Shown: in pieces, positions 1-9,700 of the stretch | Layout of the letters: each line of letters starts with the position of its first letter | How positions within the stretch are numbered: the first letter of the stretch is position 1 | From: Oceaniovalibus sp. ACAM 378 | GTDB lineage: Bacteria > Pseudomonadota > Alphaproteobacteria > Rhodobacterales > Rhodobacteraceae | Length of the DNA: 64,000 bases | Reading direction: 5' to 3' | NCBI RefSeq assembly: GCF_008085915.1 | Contig: NZ_VSJK01000003.1 | Span: forward strand, 248,001 to 312,000 | The notes under the pieces: generated by a model | What the model saw: only the letters and a program-made list of their open reading frames with translations | The model's database searches: none | Told to the model about the DNA's origin: nothing | Translations under genes and position numbers: made by a program

Positions 1-1372
1 CGGCCACGCCATTCTGCACACCCTTTACGGCCAGAGCCTGAAGGAAAAGGCAGAGTTCTATATCGAATATTTCGCCATCGACCTGATCATGTCCGAAGAC
101 GGGACCTGTCAGGGCGTTCTGTGCTGGAAGCTGGACGACGGCACGCTGCACCTGTTCGCGGCCAAGATGACGGTGCTGGCGACCGGCGGCTATGGCCGCG
201 CATATTTCAGCGCCACCAGTGCCCACACCTGCACCGGTGACGGCGGCGGGATGGCGGCGCGGGCCGGATTGCCGCTTCAGGATATGGAATTCGTGCAGTT
301 CCACCCCACCGGCATCTATGGCGCCGGTTGCCTGATTACCGAAGGCGCGCGGGGCGAGGGCGGTTACCTGACCAACTCCGAAGGCGAGCGGTTCATGGAA
401 CGCTACGCTCCGACCTACAAGGATCTGGCTTCGCGAGACGTGGTGTCGCGCTGCATGACCATGGAGATCCGCGAAGGGCGCGGCGTTGGCAAGGATGGCG
501 ATCACCTCCACTTGAACCTGAACCATCTGCCGAAAGAGGCGCTGAACCTTCGTCTGCCGGGGATTTCCGAATCCGCGCGCATCTTTGCCGGTGTCGACGT
601 GACCAAAGAGCCAATCCCGGTTTTGCCCACCGTTCACTATAACATGGGTGGCATCCCGACGAATTACTGGGGCGAAGTTCTGGCCCCCACCGCCGACAAA
701 CCCGACAACACAGCTCCGGGTCTGATGGCTGTGGGCGAAGCGGGCTGTGCATCGGTGCACGGCGCCAACCGGCTCGGCTCGAACAGCCTGATTGATCTTG
801 TGGTCTTTGGCCGTGCGGCCGCCATCCGCGCCGGCGAAGTGGTTGACCGCGAGAGCGCGATCCCGACCCCGAACCCCCGTTCGGTTCAGGCGGCGCTGAG
901 CCGTTTCGACGGGTTGCGCTATGCGAAAGGGCACGTGCCCACCGCAGAGTTGCGCCTTGAGATGCAAAGGACGATGCAGGCTGACGCCGCAGTGTTCCGC
1001 ACGAACAAGACGCTGGAAGAAGGTCGCGTCAAGATGATCGAGGTGGCCGCAAAACTGGGCGATCTCAAGGTGACCGACACTTCGATGATCTGGAACAGCG
1101 ATCTGATGGAGACGATGGAGTTGGAGAACCTGATGCCCAACGCCGTGGCCACGATCACGGCGGCGGCGGCGCGAAAGGAAAGCCGCGGCGCCCACGCGCA
1201 CGAGGATTATCCGGATCGCGACGATGTAAACTGGCGCAAGCACTCGCTGGTCTGGTTTCAGGGGAACGAGGCATCCTTGGGATACCGAGGCGTGCGCCTG
1301 CAACCCCTGACCAGCCACGACGAAGGTGGGATCGATCTGAAAAAGATCGAACCGAAAAAACGTGTCTATTGA
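1..1372 (+). CDS. sdhA: Succinate dehydrogenase flavoprotein subunit, 5'-truncated by the window
   Basis: Catalytic flavoprotein of respiratory complex II, oxidising succinate to fumarate on the cytoplasmic face of the inner membrane. The frame is already open at base 2 and gives about 456 residues of the C-terminal three quarters; the N-terminal FAD-binding segment lies outside. Visible family marks are HPTGIYGAG with the following TEGARGEGG and ASRDVVSR active-site segments, [10 protein letters not shown], and the flavin-binding [19 protein letters not shown] near two thirds of the fragment. The stop overlaps the next reading frame by 11 bases and sdhB follows 0.9 kb downstream, so this is the tail of a standard sdhCDAB operon. 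Confidence 0.97.
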   Translation, partial: GHAILHTLYGQSLKEKAEFYIEYFAIDLIMSEDGTCQGVLCWKLDDGTLHLFAAKMTVLATGGYGRAYFSATSAHTCTGDGGGMAARAGLPLQDMEFVQFHPTGIYGAGCLITEGARGEGGYLTNSEGERFMERYAPTYKDLASRDVVSRCMTMEIREGRGVGKDGDHLHLNLNHLPKEALNLRLPGISESARIFAGVDVTKEPIPVLPTVHYNMGGIPTNYWGEVLAPTADKPDNTAPGLMAVGEAGCASVHGANRLGSNSLIDLVVFGRAAAIRAGEVVDRESAIPTPNPRSVQAALSRFDGLRYAKGHVPTAELRLEMQRTMQADAAVFRTNKTLEEGRVKMIEVAAKLGDLKVTDTSMIWNSDLMETMELENLMPNAVATITAAAARKESRGAHAHEDYPDRDDVNWRKHSLVWFQGNEASLGYRGVRLQPLTSHDEGGIDLKKIEPKKRVY

Positions 1373-1682
1373 TCGCGTTGTAAAACCCCGCCACGGTACA
1401 GCCCGGCTGATTGGCTGTGCTGCCTTGGCGGGATTTACGCTGCTGGCGGCCTGCGGTCCGGTATCGCCGCAATTGGCCGCGCGCCAATGCGAGGAACGTG
1501 CCCGACAGGCCGATGGCCCGTTTGGCGAAGTGGGCGTGGGGTTCGGAACCGGCGGTGCGAAAAGCCATATTGAACTTGGCGTGACCAGCGATTTCATTCG
1601 CGGGCGCGACCCCTACGAAGTTTATGACAGCTGCGTGCGCGAAAAGTCGGGGCAGGGCCCGATCCGGCCACTGGTCCTGTGA
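1362..1682 (+). CDS. Small lipoprotein-like protein between sdhA and sdhB
   Basis: Predicted 106-residue protein of unknown function. It begins with GTG inside the last codons of sdhA (11-base overlap, so translation is probably coupled). Its N-terminus is basic, then hydrophobic, and ends in LLAACG around residues 27-32, a good lipobox, so the mature protein is probably a lipid-anchored periplasmic polypeptide of about 75 residues with two further cysteines. Position inside the sdh operon suggests co-expression with complex II, but nothing in the sequence gives a catalytic role. I recognise no domain. Confidence 0.7.
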   Translation: MSIDRVVKPRHGTARLIGCAALAGFTLLAACGPVSPQLAARQCEERARQADGPFGEVGVGFGTGGAKSHIELGVTSDFIRGRDPYEVYDSCVREKSGQGPIRPLVL

Positions 1683-1928
1683 TGGAGGGCGTCGGGCCAA
1701 TCCATGCGGACGGGGGGATCCATGTGGCGATGGTTTTCGCCAAGGCTGGATTTTCCGGCGGAGTAGCGCCGGTTTCCCGGTCTGAACGGGCAGCGGTTGA
1801 ACCAGTTCAGGGTTGTCCCGCTTTATTCCGGAGAAGTGTCGATGAAACCGGAACAGGGAGCCGAGACATTGTTTAATACTCATGTGCCAATGGACGCGAC
1901 CACGCAAACGCAACAGGGGATGCGGCCA

Positions 1929-2240
1929 ATGACGAAACTCGCGGCGTTCCTTCTTCTGGCGCTGGCTGCCTGCACGCCAGCCTCACGCGATGATCTGACA
2001 CGCGCGGCGGCTAAAACCGCGATCCGTCCGATTCTGGCCGATAAACTGCCCGGCGTCCCGGTCGAACCCGCGATCGATTGCGTGATCGACAACGCCAATT
2101 CCAACGAACTGCTGTCGCTTGCGGCCGATTCCGTGACCGGCCCAACGGCAAGTACGAGACAGATCGTGACAACAATCGTGTCCCGAACCGGGACCATCCA
2201 ATGTCTGGCGACCCGTGGTCTGCCGGCGCTGCTGCGATAG
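1929..2240 (+). CDS. Second small lipoprotein upstream of sdhB
   Basis: Predicted 103-residue lipoprotein of unknown function. The open frame extends further upstream, but the ATG at 1929 is preferred: AGGGGA lies about 9 bases upstream, and from it the protein starts with a textbook signal ([15 protein letters not shown]) with the lipobox cysteine near residue 15. An in-frame ATG at 1920 is the alternative. The mature part is alanine-rich with two cysteines. It lies 16 bases before sdhB, so it is almost certainly in the same transcript. About 245 bases between it and the preceding lipoprotein gene hold no convincing gene. Confidence 0.7.
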   Translation: MTKLAAFLLLALAACTPASRDDLTRAAAKTAIRPILADKLPGVPVEPAIDCVIDNANSNELLSLAADSVTGPTASTRQIVTTIVSRTGTIQCLATRGLPALLR

Positions 2241-2256
2241 AATAGAGGAGCCTGAT

Positions 2257-3036
2257 ATGGTGCAACTGACCCTGCCCAAGAACAGCCGGATCAAGACCGG
2301 CAAAACCTGGCCCAAACCCGAGGGTGCGACGAACACGCGCAAGTTCAGCATCTATCGCTGGAACCCGGATGATGCCGAAAATCCCCGCGTCGACACCTAT
2401 TTCGTCGACATGGACACCTGCGGTCCGATGGTTCTGGATGCGCTGATCAAGATCAAGAATGAAATCGACCCGACGCTGACCTTCCGTCGCTCCTGCCGCG
2501 AAGGCATCTGTGGCAGCTGTGCGATGAACATCGACGGCATCAACACCCTAGCCTGCATCTATGGCATGGACGAGATCAAGGGCGACGTCAAAATCTATCC
2601 CTTGCCGCACTTGCCTGTGGTCAAGGATCTGATCCCCGACCTGACGCATTTCTATGCTCAGCACGAATCGATCAAGCCTTGGCTGGAAACCAAGACCAAT
2701 GCCCCCGCCAAGGAATGGCGCCAGAGCATCGAGGACCGCAAAAAGCTCGATGGGCTATATGAATGCGTGATGTGCGCCTGCTGCTCAACCTCCTGCCCCT
2801 CCTATTGGTGGAACGGCGATCGCTATCTCGGACCGGCAGCGTTGCTCCATGCCTATCGTTGGATCATCGACAGCCGGGACGAGGCGACGCCCGAGCGGCT
2901 GGACGAGCTTGAGGATCCGTTCAAGCTGTATCGCTGCCACACGATCATGAACTGCGCCAAGACTTGCCCCAAGGGGCTGAACCCGGCGAAGGCGATTGGA
3001 TCGATCAAGCAGTTGATGCTCGAGCGTACCATCTGA
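2257..3036 (+). CDS. sdhB: Succinate dehydrogenase iron-sulfur subunit
   Basis: Iron-sulfur subunit of complex II, passing electrons from the flavin in SdhA to ubiquinone. The 259-residue length is normal. The ATG at 2257 has GAGGAG 7 bases upstream. Cluster ligands are all present: CREGICGSC plus a later Cys for the [2Fe-2S] centre in the N-terminal ferredoxin half, then [13 protein letters not shown] and [14 protein letters not shown] for the [4Fe-4S] and [3Fe-4S] centres in the C-terminal half. It is the last gene of the sdh operon here and is followed by a strong hairpin. Confidence 0.98.
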   Translation: MVQLTLPKNSRIKTGKTWPKPEGATNTRKFSIYRWNPDDAENPRVDTYFVDMDTCGPMVLDALIKIKNEIDPTLTFRRSCREGICGSCAMNIDGINTLACIYGMDEIKGDVKIYPLPHLPVVKDLIPDLTHFYAQHESIKPWLETKTNAPAKEWRQSIEDRKKLDGLYECVMCACCSTSCPSYWWNGDRYLGPAALLHAYRWIIDSRDEATPERLDELEDPFKLYRCHTIMNCAKTCPKGLNPAKAIGSIKQLMLERTI

Positions 3037-3079
3037 CGGCATATCCGACGGAAACGGCGGAGTTTTTAGCAGTAATATC

Positions 3080-3108
3080 CAACGGGTGGCGTATCGCGCC
3101 ACCCGTTG
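3080..3108 (+). terminator. Hairpin after sdhB
   Basis: A perfect 12-base inverted repeat (3080-3091 and 3097-3108, starting CAACGGGTGG) with a 5-base loop lies 44 bases after the sdhB stop. There is no uridine tract after it, so it may act as a transcript-end stabiliser or a Rho-assisted terminator rather than a classic intrinsic one. Confidence 0.55.
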
Positions 3109-3155
3109 CAGTGTGTTCCCGGATCCGATGATCCGGCCAGTCAGGAGTAGCGGTC

Positions 3156-4628
3156 ATGTTAAGGTCAGCGGGAATGCGTTTTCTGATCGTTGGGCTTTTG
3201 GCGTTGTTCATGTTTATCCCGCTGTTCTTCGTCGGCGAGATCGTGGGCGAGCGCGCGGATTACTCCCGCCGCACGATCGAGGAGGTCGGACAGGAATGGG
3301 GCGGGCGTCAGGTGATTGCCGGCCCGCGTCTGATCCTGCCGCTGGAGGGGCCACAAACCCGCAACGAACGCCGCGAAAAGATCGATCCTGTCACCGGCGA
3401 GCGGACATTCGAACAGGTCGCCGTGACCGAGATCCTGCGCCGTGGTGAGATCTATGTTTATCCACGCAGCTTTGACGCAACGATCAGCAGCGAAAGCGAG
3501 GTTCGGTCACGCGGGATCTTCGAGGTGCCGGTCTATACTGCCGTGGCGACCATGGGGTTCGATTTCGACGTGAGCGGTGCCGAGGCGCTGCTTGAGGACC
3601 GCGAGGCGATTCTCTGGGATGCGGCGGGGTTGGATGTGTCGCTGACATCGAACCGGGCATTGCGTGGCGCGGCCCGCCTGAGCACCGGCAAGACTGAATT
3701 GCCGCTGGAGCCTCGCGCCGGGGATGACATCGGCGGTATCACCGCCAACGTCGGCGATCCCCGTTCGCTGGGACGGATGGAACTGGTTCTTGGGTTCAAC
3801 GGAGCAGAGCAATTGATGATCGCGCCCGTGGGGCGGAACACGGTGTTGGAGATGACCAGCGACTGGCCCCATCCAAGCTTTACCGGCACCTTTCTGCCCG
3901 ATGGTTCCGAGGTCAGCGACGAAGGCTTTTCGGCCCGCTGGACCATTCCGCATCTGGCGCGCGGCCTGCCGCAACTGTCGCGTGACGACAACGACAGGAT
4001 CGCCCGGTCCGAAGCGATGGGCGTCCGGTTTTTCCAGCCCAACGACTTTTACCAGAAGGCTTACCGCGCTGCACGCTATGGCATACTGTTCATCGCACTG
4101 ACTTTCCTGTCGGTGCTGCTGATTGAAAACCGTCAGGGCAGGCCCGCGCACCCGGTACAGTATATTCTGATCGGGCTGGCGCAATCGGTGTTCGTGTTGC
4201 TGATGGTGGCCTATGCCGAACAGATCGGGTTTGGCGCGGCCTATGCCCTGTCGGCAGGTGCGACCGTGGTTCTTCTGTCGCTGTTTGGTGCCTGGGGGCT
4301 GAAACTCGGGCGCAGAACGCTGGTTCTCGCGCTGATGCTGACGGTTCTCTACGGCGTTCTGTACCTGATCTTGCAGAGTGCGGATTATGCGCTGCTGGCC
4401 GGATCCACTTTGGCGTTCGGAGCGTTGGCCGGAACAATGTATGCCACCCGGAACGAAGATTGGTATGGCCCGCCCAAGGATCCGACGAAGAAATCTGTCC
4501 GGGGTGGATTGTTCGGCGGGCGCACACCCGAAGCGCCACCCCCTTGGAGCGATTCCGGGACGGGTTCAGAAGACCGCGCCGGTTCCGCCAATCCAGCCGG
4601 GTCGCCGCCCCCGTCGCCCGGGAAATAG
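3156..4628 (+). CDS. creD: CreD-like inner membrane protein
   Basis: A 490-residue integral membrane protein of the CreD family. In enterobacteria creD belongs to the CreBC regulon; the biochemical role is not settled. The sequence shows one N-terminal membrane segment (about residues 7-27), a long periplasmic domain with the family pattern GRQVIAGPRLILPL around residue 50 and DLRSLGRMEL-type beta repeats, then a cluster of about five hydrophobic segments at roughly 310-430 and a polar, proline-rich tail. No creB or creC lies beside it, so regulation is unknown. A GGCCCGC hairpin at 4661-4681 follows the stop. The 290 bases to the next gene hold nothing I can support. Confidence 0.85.
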   Translation: MLRSAGMRFLIVGLLALFMFIPLFFVGEIVGERADYSRRTIEEVGQEWGGRQVIAGPRLILPLEGPQTRNERREKIDPVTGERTFEQVAVTEILRRGEIYVYPRSFDATISSESEVRSRGIFEVPVYTAVATMGFDFDVSGAEALLEDREAILWDAAGLDVSLTSNRALRGAARLSTGKTELPLEPRAGDDIGGITANVGDPRSLGRMELVLGFNGAEQLMIAPVGRNTVLEMTSDWPHPSFTGTFLPDGSEVSDEGFSARWTIPHLARGLPQLSRDDNDRIARSEAMGVRFFQPNDFYQKAYRAARYGILFIALTFLSVLLIENRQGRPAHPVQYILIGLAQSVFVLLMVAYAEQIGFGAAYALSAGATVVLLSLFGAWGLKLGRRTLVLALMLTVLYGVLYLILQSADYALLAGSTLAFGALAGTMYATRNEDWYGPPKDPTKKSVRGGLFGGRTPEAPPPWSDSGTGSEDRAGSANPAGSPPPSPGK

Positions 4629-4919
4629 ACCCGGAGGGTGGGGCGGTCGGACAACAGCGCGGCCCGCCTTGGCAGCGGGCCGACGTCATAACCGAGATGT
4701 TCCATGCCGGGTGATCGCGGGTGCTGATCAAGCCCGGCAAGGATGCGCGTCATATTCCGCCGATTGGCGGGAAGTGCCTGTCGCGATACTGCCTTTGCCT
4801 GCCGACGCCGGGATAGCTCACCGCCAGAGCCAGCGTCGCCGCCAAGGCGGGGCAAGGAGAGGATTGCAAGCCGCGCCGCGCCGGTCAATCTTTGATCCGA
4901 CATCGCTTTGGAGCCCGCC

Positions 4920-5762
4920 ATGACCCATCCCCCCCAAGATGCCTACGCCCGTCGTGCCGTGACGCCGGTGCTCTGTTATCCGCCCGAAACTCTGCCTGCG
5001 GTCGATCTGGACGGATATCTGCGCGCGCGAAACGGCGCTCCCTGCACCGCGCGAACGATTGTTCCGCCGCGTGATGCGCGCTGTTTCGATGTGAAGGCGG
5101 GGCAGGTGTTTCGCATTACCAGCGTTGATGGTCCGCAGGTTGGCGATCTGAACCTGTGGTCCGCGCAGGATGTTTCCGAACGGTTCTATTCTGGCAAGAC
5201 CCGCGCGCTGCATGGCACGCATCTGGATACCGGCGATCGGCTTTGGTCGTCGTTTCCACATTTGCGCCCCATGGCGACGATCATCGCCGATACGCTGGAG
5301 TGGTATGGATTCGACGAGTTCGGCGGTGGCGTTCATGATGTGATCGGCACGCGCTGCGATCCCTATACCGGTCGCCTGCTGTCGGGCGACGATTATCACC
5401 ATTGCTGCCATTCAAATCTGACCCGTGCCCTTGCCGATCACGCAGGGCTGACACTGCGCGAGGCCGAACCGCTGGTGCATGACGTGTTGAACGTGTTCAT
5501 GTGCACCGGTTTCCTGCGGGGGACGGGGCAATACTTTATGAAGGCGAGTCCGGTTCGGCCGGGCGATTACATCGAATTCTTTGCCGAGATCGATCTGGTC
5601 GGTGCACTCAGCGCCTGCCCGGGTGGCGATTGCAGTTCCGAACATTCCAGCGATACGGCGGTCTGTCACCCGTTACTGATCGAAGTGTATACGCCTGCAA
5701 CTCAGCCTTCCGGATGGGTTTCGCCTGCGCCCAGTGGCTATGACCGCAGTCACGGGCGGTGA
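4920..5762 (+). CDS. DUF1989 (urea carboxylase-associated) family protein
   Basis: A 280-residue cytosolic protein of the DUF1989 family, whose members often sit beside urea carboxylase, guanidine or amino-acid catabolism genes. Some homologues are annotated aminomethyltransferase-associated; the reaction is not established. I start it at the ATG at 4920. Conserved-looking features are GDLNLW near residue 75, HGTHLDTGDRLWS, the Cys/His cluster DDYHHCCHSN near residue 160 and CPGGDCS near the C-terminus, which could bind a metal. No urea carboxylase gene is in the window, but a urea-channel gene and a urea-releasing lyase occur 38 kb away. The link to urea is inference. Confidence 0.75.
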   Translation: MTHPPQDAYARRAVTPVLCYPPETLPAVDLDGYLRARNGAPCTARTIVPPRDARCFDVKAGQVFRITSVDGPQVGDLNLWSAQDVSERFYSGKTRALHGTHLDTGDRLWSSFPHLRPMATIIADTLEWYGFDEFGGGVHDVIGTRCDPYTGRLLSGDDYHHCCHSNLTRALADHAGLTLREAEPLVHDVLNVFMCTGFLRGTGQYFMKASPVRPGDYIEFFAEIDLVGALSACPGGDCSSEHSSDTAVCHPLLIEVYTPATQPSGWVSPAPSGYDRSHGR

Positions 5763-6390
5763 TTGCATCCCTTCTGTAGCTGTTCAGGTGTTTGGTCTGG
5801 CCGGGCGTGGTGCAATCCATCGCGAGTGGCACGATTCGGTCAACGCACATCGAATAGCGCTGGTTCCTCGATCGGGTGTGATATGGCGGAATATAATTCC
5901 CGCGCGATGACAACTCCGTGAAACGCTTGACGTTTCCCATTTTATATTCGACAGAAGCCCCGTTCGTATTACCTGTGATAGCGCGAAACTCGTCAAAGCG
6001 TTAGATACTCGGCGCGAGTGAATGATGGATCGCGTGGCGAGATTCCATATCAAGATACTGTTATGTGAACCGGCCGAAATCCGGTTGGAGAGGCTCTATT
6101 TCCCCCAGCTGCCAATTGGGGGCCGGTCCTCTGCGTGCGGTTATAAATGCGCGGCTGTCCAGCTATTGCAGTAGGCAATGGCTGCAATCCTGTTGCCGGG
6201 ACTTTCGAATACAGGTGGATTGAATCGCATCCGTTAGATGGCTGAAAAATCCGCTTGCAATTCCGATGGTTCAGCCGGCAAGAGAGAAGTCCGGTTGGTG
6301 GCAACGAAATCGGTGACGGCATTGCTGTAATGACCAGGCAGATTCTGCCTCGTGTCGGAATATAGCACACACAGCGAATTCTAATGGACT
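5763..6390. other. 628-base gene-free stretch
   Basis: No reading frame here has a plausible start, ribosome site and protein-like composition. The DNA is less GC-rich than its flanks. It contains short inverted repeats: GAAACG/CGTTTC at 5920-5936, AACCGG/CCGGTT near 6067-6084, and CCCCC/GGGGG around 6100-6125, which could be the terminator zone between the convergent DUF1989 and deoD genes. I see no tRNA or recognisable RNA gene. Confidence 0.5.
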
Positions 6391-7095
6391 TCAGGAAAAG
6401 GCGGCGGTCAGGGCGATTTCGACCATGTCGGCAAAGCTGTGTTCGCGGTCTTCGCTGGACAGCGCGTTGCCGGTGATCAGGTGGTCGCTGACCGTCAGCA
6501 CCGCCAACGCCCGGCGCTGGTGGCGGGCGGCAAGGTTGTACAACTCGGCAGTTTCCATTTCGACGGCCAGAATGCCGTGACGCGTCATCAATTCGTTCAG
6601 GTCGGGGCGATCATCATAGAACGCGTCCGACGAATAGACGCCTCCGACATGGGTTTTGACGTCAAGCGCTTCGGCGGCATGAAAAGCCGCATGAAGCAGG
6701 CCGAAATCAGCAGTCGGAGCAAAGTCCAGATCGCCGAAAATTCCGCGTGAGGGGGTGGACAGGGTTGTTGCCGACATGGCCAGCACCACGTCGCGCAGAC
6801 CCACCTGAGGCTGCATCCCGCCGGCCGAACCGATACGGACCAGCGTTTGTGCGCCATAGTCGCGGATCAGTTCATTCACATAGATCGAAAGCGAGGGCAT
6901 CCCCATCCCTGATCCGTGGATCGTAACGGGATGGCCCCGCCAAGTGCCGGTAAAGCCCAGCATACCGCGCACGCGATTGACGCAGACGGCATTGTCCAGA
7001 AAGGTCTTTGCCGCCCACTCGGCGCGCAGTGGGTCGCCCGGCAAGAGGACCGTTTCAGCAATCTGGCCCTGTTCGGCACCAATGTGAACGGTCAT
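6391..7095 (-). CDS. deoD: Purine nucleoside phosphorylase, DeoD type
   Basis: Cytosolic hexameric-type phosphorylase splitting purine (deoxy)nucleosides with phosphate into base and (deoxy)ribose-1-phosphate. The 234-residue protein from the ATG at 7095 follows E. coli DeoD closely in pattern: [11 protein letters not shown] phosphate loop near residue 17, [37 protein letters not shown] around residue 180 and TVSDH near 205. The open frame runs on upstream but that part is basic, low-complexity shadow sequence. It works in parallel with the unrelated trimeric-type phosphorylase at 17.8 kb. No deoA, deoB or deoC lies next to it. Confidence 0.95.
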   Translation of the reverse strand: MTVHIGAEQGQIAETVLLPGDPLRAEWAAKTFLDNAVCVNRVRGMLGFTGTWRGHPVTIHGSGMGMPSLSIYVNELIRDYGAQTLVRIGSAGGMQPQVGLRDVVLAMSATTLSTPSRGIFGDLDFAPTADFGLLHAAFHAAEALDVKTHVGGVYSSDAFYDDRPDLNELMTRHGILAVEMETAELYNLAARHQRRALAVLTVSDHLITGNALSSEDREHSFADMVEIALTAAFS

Positions 7096-7111
7096 TGCCG
7101 GGCTCCGAAAA

Positions 7112-7426
7112 TCAGATTTCGAACGCGTCGAGCGATTTGTTGTCCGCCAGAGCTTCTTTGATCCAGCCCGGTTGCCGACCGCGCCCGGTCCATGTCTGCG
7201 AGGCATCGGCGGGGTTGCGATATTTCGGTGGGTTCTTCTGACCCTTTTTCTTGGTCTTCTTTTCGGCTGACAGCAATTCTTCGAGGTCGAAACCATGTTC
7301 GGCGGCAATCGCGGCGGCAGCCTTGCGCGCTTCTGATTTACGACGTGTTTCCAGCGTTTCAAGTGCAGCCTCTACGGCATCGCGCATCGAAAGCAGTTCC
7401 TTGCGGGAGAGAGTATCAAGGTTCAT
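7112..7426 (-). CDS. H-NS family nucleoid-associated DNA-binding protein
   Basis: A 104-residue protein with the H-NS layout: an N-terminal coiled-coil oligomerisation segment (about residues 1-50, rich in Leu, Glu, Lys), a lysine-rich linker, and a C-terminal DNA-binding loop [12 protein letters not shown] near residue 80 that matches the TWxGRGRxPxW signature. In Rhodobacter the related HvrA/Spb proteins tune photosynthesis and nitrogen genes; the target here is unknown. The ATG at 7426 has TGGAGC just upstream and is preferred over an in-frame ATG 15 bases earlier. The upstream 178 bases are AT-rich, which would suit autoregulation. Confidence 0.92.
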   Translation of the reverse strand: MNLDTLSRKELLSMRDAVEAALETLETRRKSEARKAAAAIAAEHGFDLEELLSAEKKTKKKGQKNPPKYRNPADASQTWTGRGRQPGWIKEALADNKSLDAFEI

Positions 7427-7604
7427 TGGCGCTCCAATCATCTGTTTGCCCGGGAATTGAGCAAGTTTCTGAACGCGTTCTTTGCCATTTCAACCAAATT
7501 GGCAAGTAAAAAGAACTTGTAGCAGGAAATTGACCCGGTATCCGCCGATTGATGGTTATAACATCTATGTCATTTCTTATATGTCTCTGCTTGATTAGCA
7601 CTTC

Positions 7605-9575
7605 CTATTGAACAACAACGTGGGGTTGTTCAGCCAAGAGTACAAGATCCTCCATGATGCGATTCATCTCGAAATCTTTCGGAGTATAAATCCGGGCCAC
7701 CCCCATTGCTTTCAGGGTTCGTGAATCGGCATCGGGAATAATCCCGCCGACAACAACCGGAATTTGCCCCAATCCCTTCTCGCGCAGGAGTTTCAGCGTT
7801 TCCGCCACCAGTGGAATGTGACTGCCTGACAGAACCGAAATGCCGATCACATGCGCCTTCGTCCGGCGCGCCGAGTCGACAAGTTCGGCTGGGGTCATCC
7901 GGATCCCTTCATAGGTGATGTCGATGCCGCAATCCCGGGCTCTGGCGGCGATTTGTTCGGCGCCGTTCGAATGTCCGTCCAGCCCCGGTTTTCCGACCAG
8001 CAAGGACAAACGGCGGCCAAGCCGGGCGGATATGGCGTCAACCCGGGCGCGGATTTCGTCCAGCCCTTCGGTGCGGTTAGACGGGTTGCGCGATACGCCT
8101 GTCGGGCCGCGGTACTGGCCAAAGACCGCGCGGATCGCATCGCCCCATTCACCGGTCGTGGCGCCCGCCCGCGCCGCTGCAAGGCTCGGGGGCATGATGT
8201 TTGCCCCGGACGCGGCAGCGCGGCGCAGCTCGTCCAATGCCGCAGTGACCGCCACCGCGTCCCGTTTGGACCGCCAATCGTTCAGTCGTGAGATCTGGTC
8301 GGCCTCGGCGCCTGCGTCAGCGACCATGATCGCGCCTTCTCCGGCGGTCAGGGGCGACGGTTCGCCGCCGGTGAAGCGGTTGACGCCGACAACCGATGTG
8401 TCGCCGCGTTCGATGCCGGCAATCCGCTCACCATTGCTGTCGACCAGCCGGGATTTCATATATTCGATCGATTTGATCGCCCCGCCCATTCCGTCAAGCG
8501 TGGCCAGCTCGGCCCGTGCAGCCGTTTTCAAGGTTTCGACCCGCGCGGCAATCACCGGATTGCCATCGAACAGATCGCCGTATTCCAACAAATCCGTCTC
8601 ATAGGCCAGGATTTGTTGCGCGCGCAGCGACCATTGCTGATCCCAGGGCCGGGGCAGGCCCAACGCTTCATTCCAGGCGGGCAATTGCACCGCGCGGGCC
8701 CGGGCGTTCTTGCTCAACGTCACGGCCAGCATTTCAATCAGGATGCGATAAACGTTGTTCTCGGGCTGCTGTTCGGTCAGCCCCAGTGAATTGACCTGCA
8801 CCCCATAGCGGAAGCGCCGATATTTCGCATCCTCCACACCATAGCGATCAAGACAGATTTCATCCCACAGCTCGACAAAGGCGCGCATCTTGCACAGTTC
8901 CGTGACGAACCGGATCCCTGCGTTGACAAAGAACGAAATTCGTCCGACCATTTCGGGAAAGTCTTGCTCCGCCACTTTGCCTTTCAGGTCATCCAGAACC
9001 GCACAGGCCGTGGCCAGGGCAAAGGCAAGTTCCTGCTCCGGCGTCGCTCCTGCCTCTTGCAGATGATACGAGCAGACATTCATCGGGTTCCATTTTGGCA
9101 GGTGCTCGCGGGTGAAGGCCGCGACATCGGTTATCATTCGCAAAGAGGGTTCGGGCGGACAGATATAGGTGCCGCGCGACAGGTATTCCTTGATGATGTC
9201 GTTTTGCACCGTCCCCTGCAGGGCGGTGACATCCGCCCCCTGTTCCTCGGCCACCGCGATATACAGGGCCAACAGCCAGGGTGCCGTGGCGTTGATCGTC
9301 ATTGACGTGTTCATCTGTTCAAGCGGAATATCGGCAAACAGCGCGCGCATGTCGCCCAGATGGGCCACCGGTACGCCGACCTTGCCGACTTCGCCTCGGG
9401 CAAGCACATGATCGCTGTCATATCCTGTCTGAGTTGGCAGGTCGAAGGCGACGGAAAGCCCGGTTTGCCCTTTGCCCAGATTGCCGCGATACAGCGCATT
9501 CGACGCCGATGCCGTGGAGTGTCCGGCATAGGTGCGGAACAACCAAGGGCTATCTTTCGTCTCGTTTTGGGTCAT
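7605..9575 (-). CDS. ecm: Ethylmalonyl-CoA mutase
   Basis: Coenzyme B12-dependent mutase converting (2R)-ethylmalonyl-CoA to methylsuccinyl-CoA, a defining step of the ethylmalonyl-CoA pathway for acetyl-CoA assimilation. The 656-residue protein has the N-terminal TIM-barrel part (RTYAGHSTASASN, FDLPTQTGYDSD) and a C-terminal cobalamin domain with the base-off signature GLDGHSNGAEQ (Asp533 and His535) followed by GISVLSGSH and VVGGIIP. Domain order and length suit a single-chain Ecm/MeaA-type mutase rather than two-subunit methylmalonyl-CoA mutase. It diverges from the acyltransferase that precedes ccr, which is the usual neighbourhood in Rhodobacterales. TTGCGCAA and ATAACGTAA elements lie just upstream. 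Confidence 0.96.
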   Translation of the reverse strand: MTQNETKDSPWLFRTYAGHSTASASNALYRGNLGKGQTGLSVAFDLPTQTGYDSDHVLARGEVGKVGVPVAHLGDMRALFADIPLEQMNTSMTINATAPWLLALYIAVAEEQGADVTALQGTVQNDIIKEYLSRGTYICPPEPSLRMITDVAAFTREHLPKWNPMNVCSYHLQEAGATPEQELAFALATACAVLDDLKGKVAEQDFPEMVGRISFFVNAGIRFVTELCKMRAFVELWDEICLDRYGVEDAKYRRFRYGVQVNSLGLTEQQPENNVYRILIEMLAVTLSKNARARAVQLPAWNEALGLPRPWDQQWSLRAQQILAYETDLLEYGDLFDGNPVIAARVETLKTAARAELATLDGMGGAIKSIEYMKSRLVDSNGERIAGIERGDTSVVGVNRFTGGEPSPLTAGEGAIMVADAGAEADQISRLNDWRSKRDAVAVTAALDELRRAAASGANIMPPSLAAARAGATTGEWGDAIRAVFGQYRGPTGVSRNPSNRTEGLDEIRARVDAISARLGRRLSLLVGKPGLDGHSNGAEQIAARARDCGIDITYEGIRMTPAELVDSARRTKAHVIGISVLSGSHIPLVAETLKLLREKGLGQIPVVVGGIIPDADSRTLKAMGVARIYTPKDFEMNRIMEDLVLLAEQPHVVVQ

Positions 9576-9700
9576 TTCTGCCTCTTGCGCAATAATATTA
9601 CGTTATAGCGGTGATATGTGCAACTTCATTCCAATGTCAATCGCCGCGTTGCGGCATAGGGGGATTTACCGGCGACGCTGTTCCTGCCACGGTCGGTTCC

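Noticed and set aside
1679-1876. 65-codon frame between the two sdh lipoproteins
   Set aside because: No ribosome site, no signal and no protein-like pattern.
4385-4921. 178-codon minus-strand frame between creD and the DUF1989 gene
   Set aside because: Most of it is antisense to creD; the remaining part has no motif, start context or recognisable similarity.
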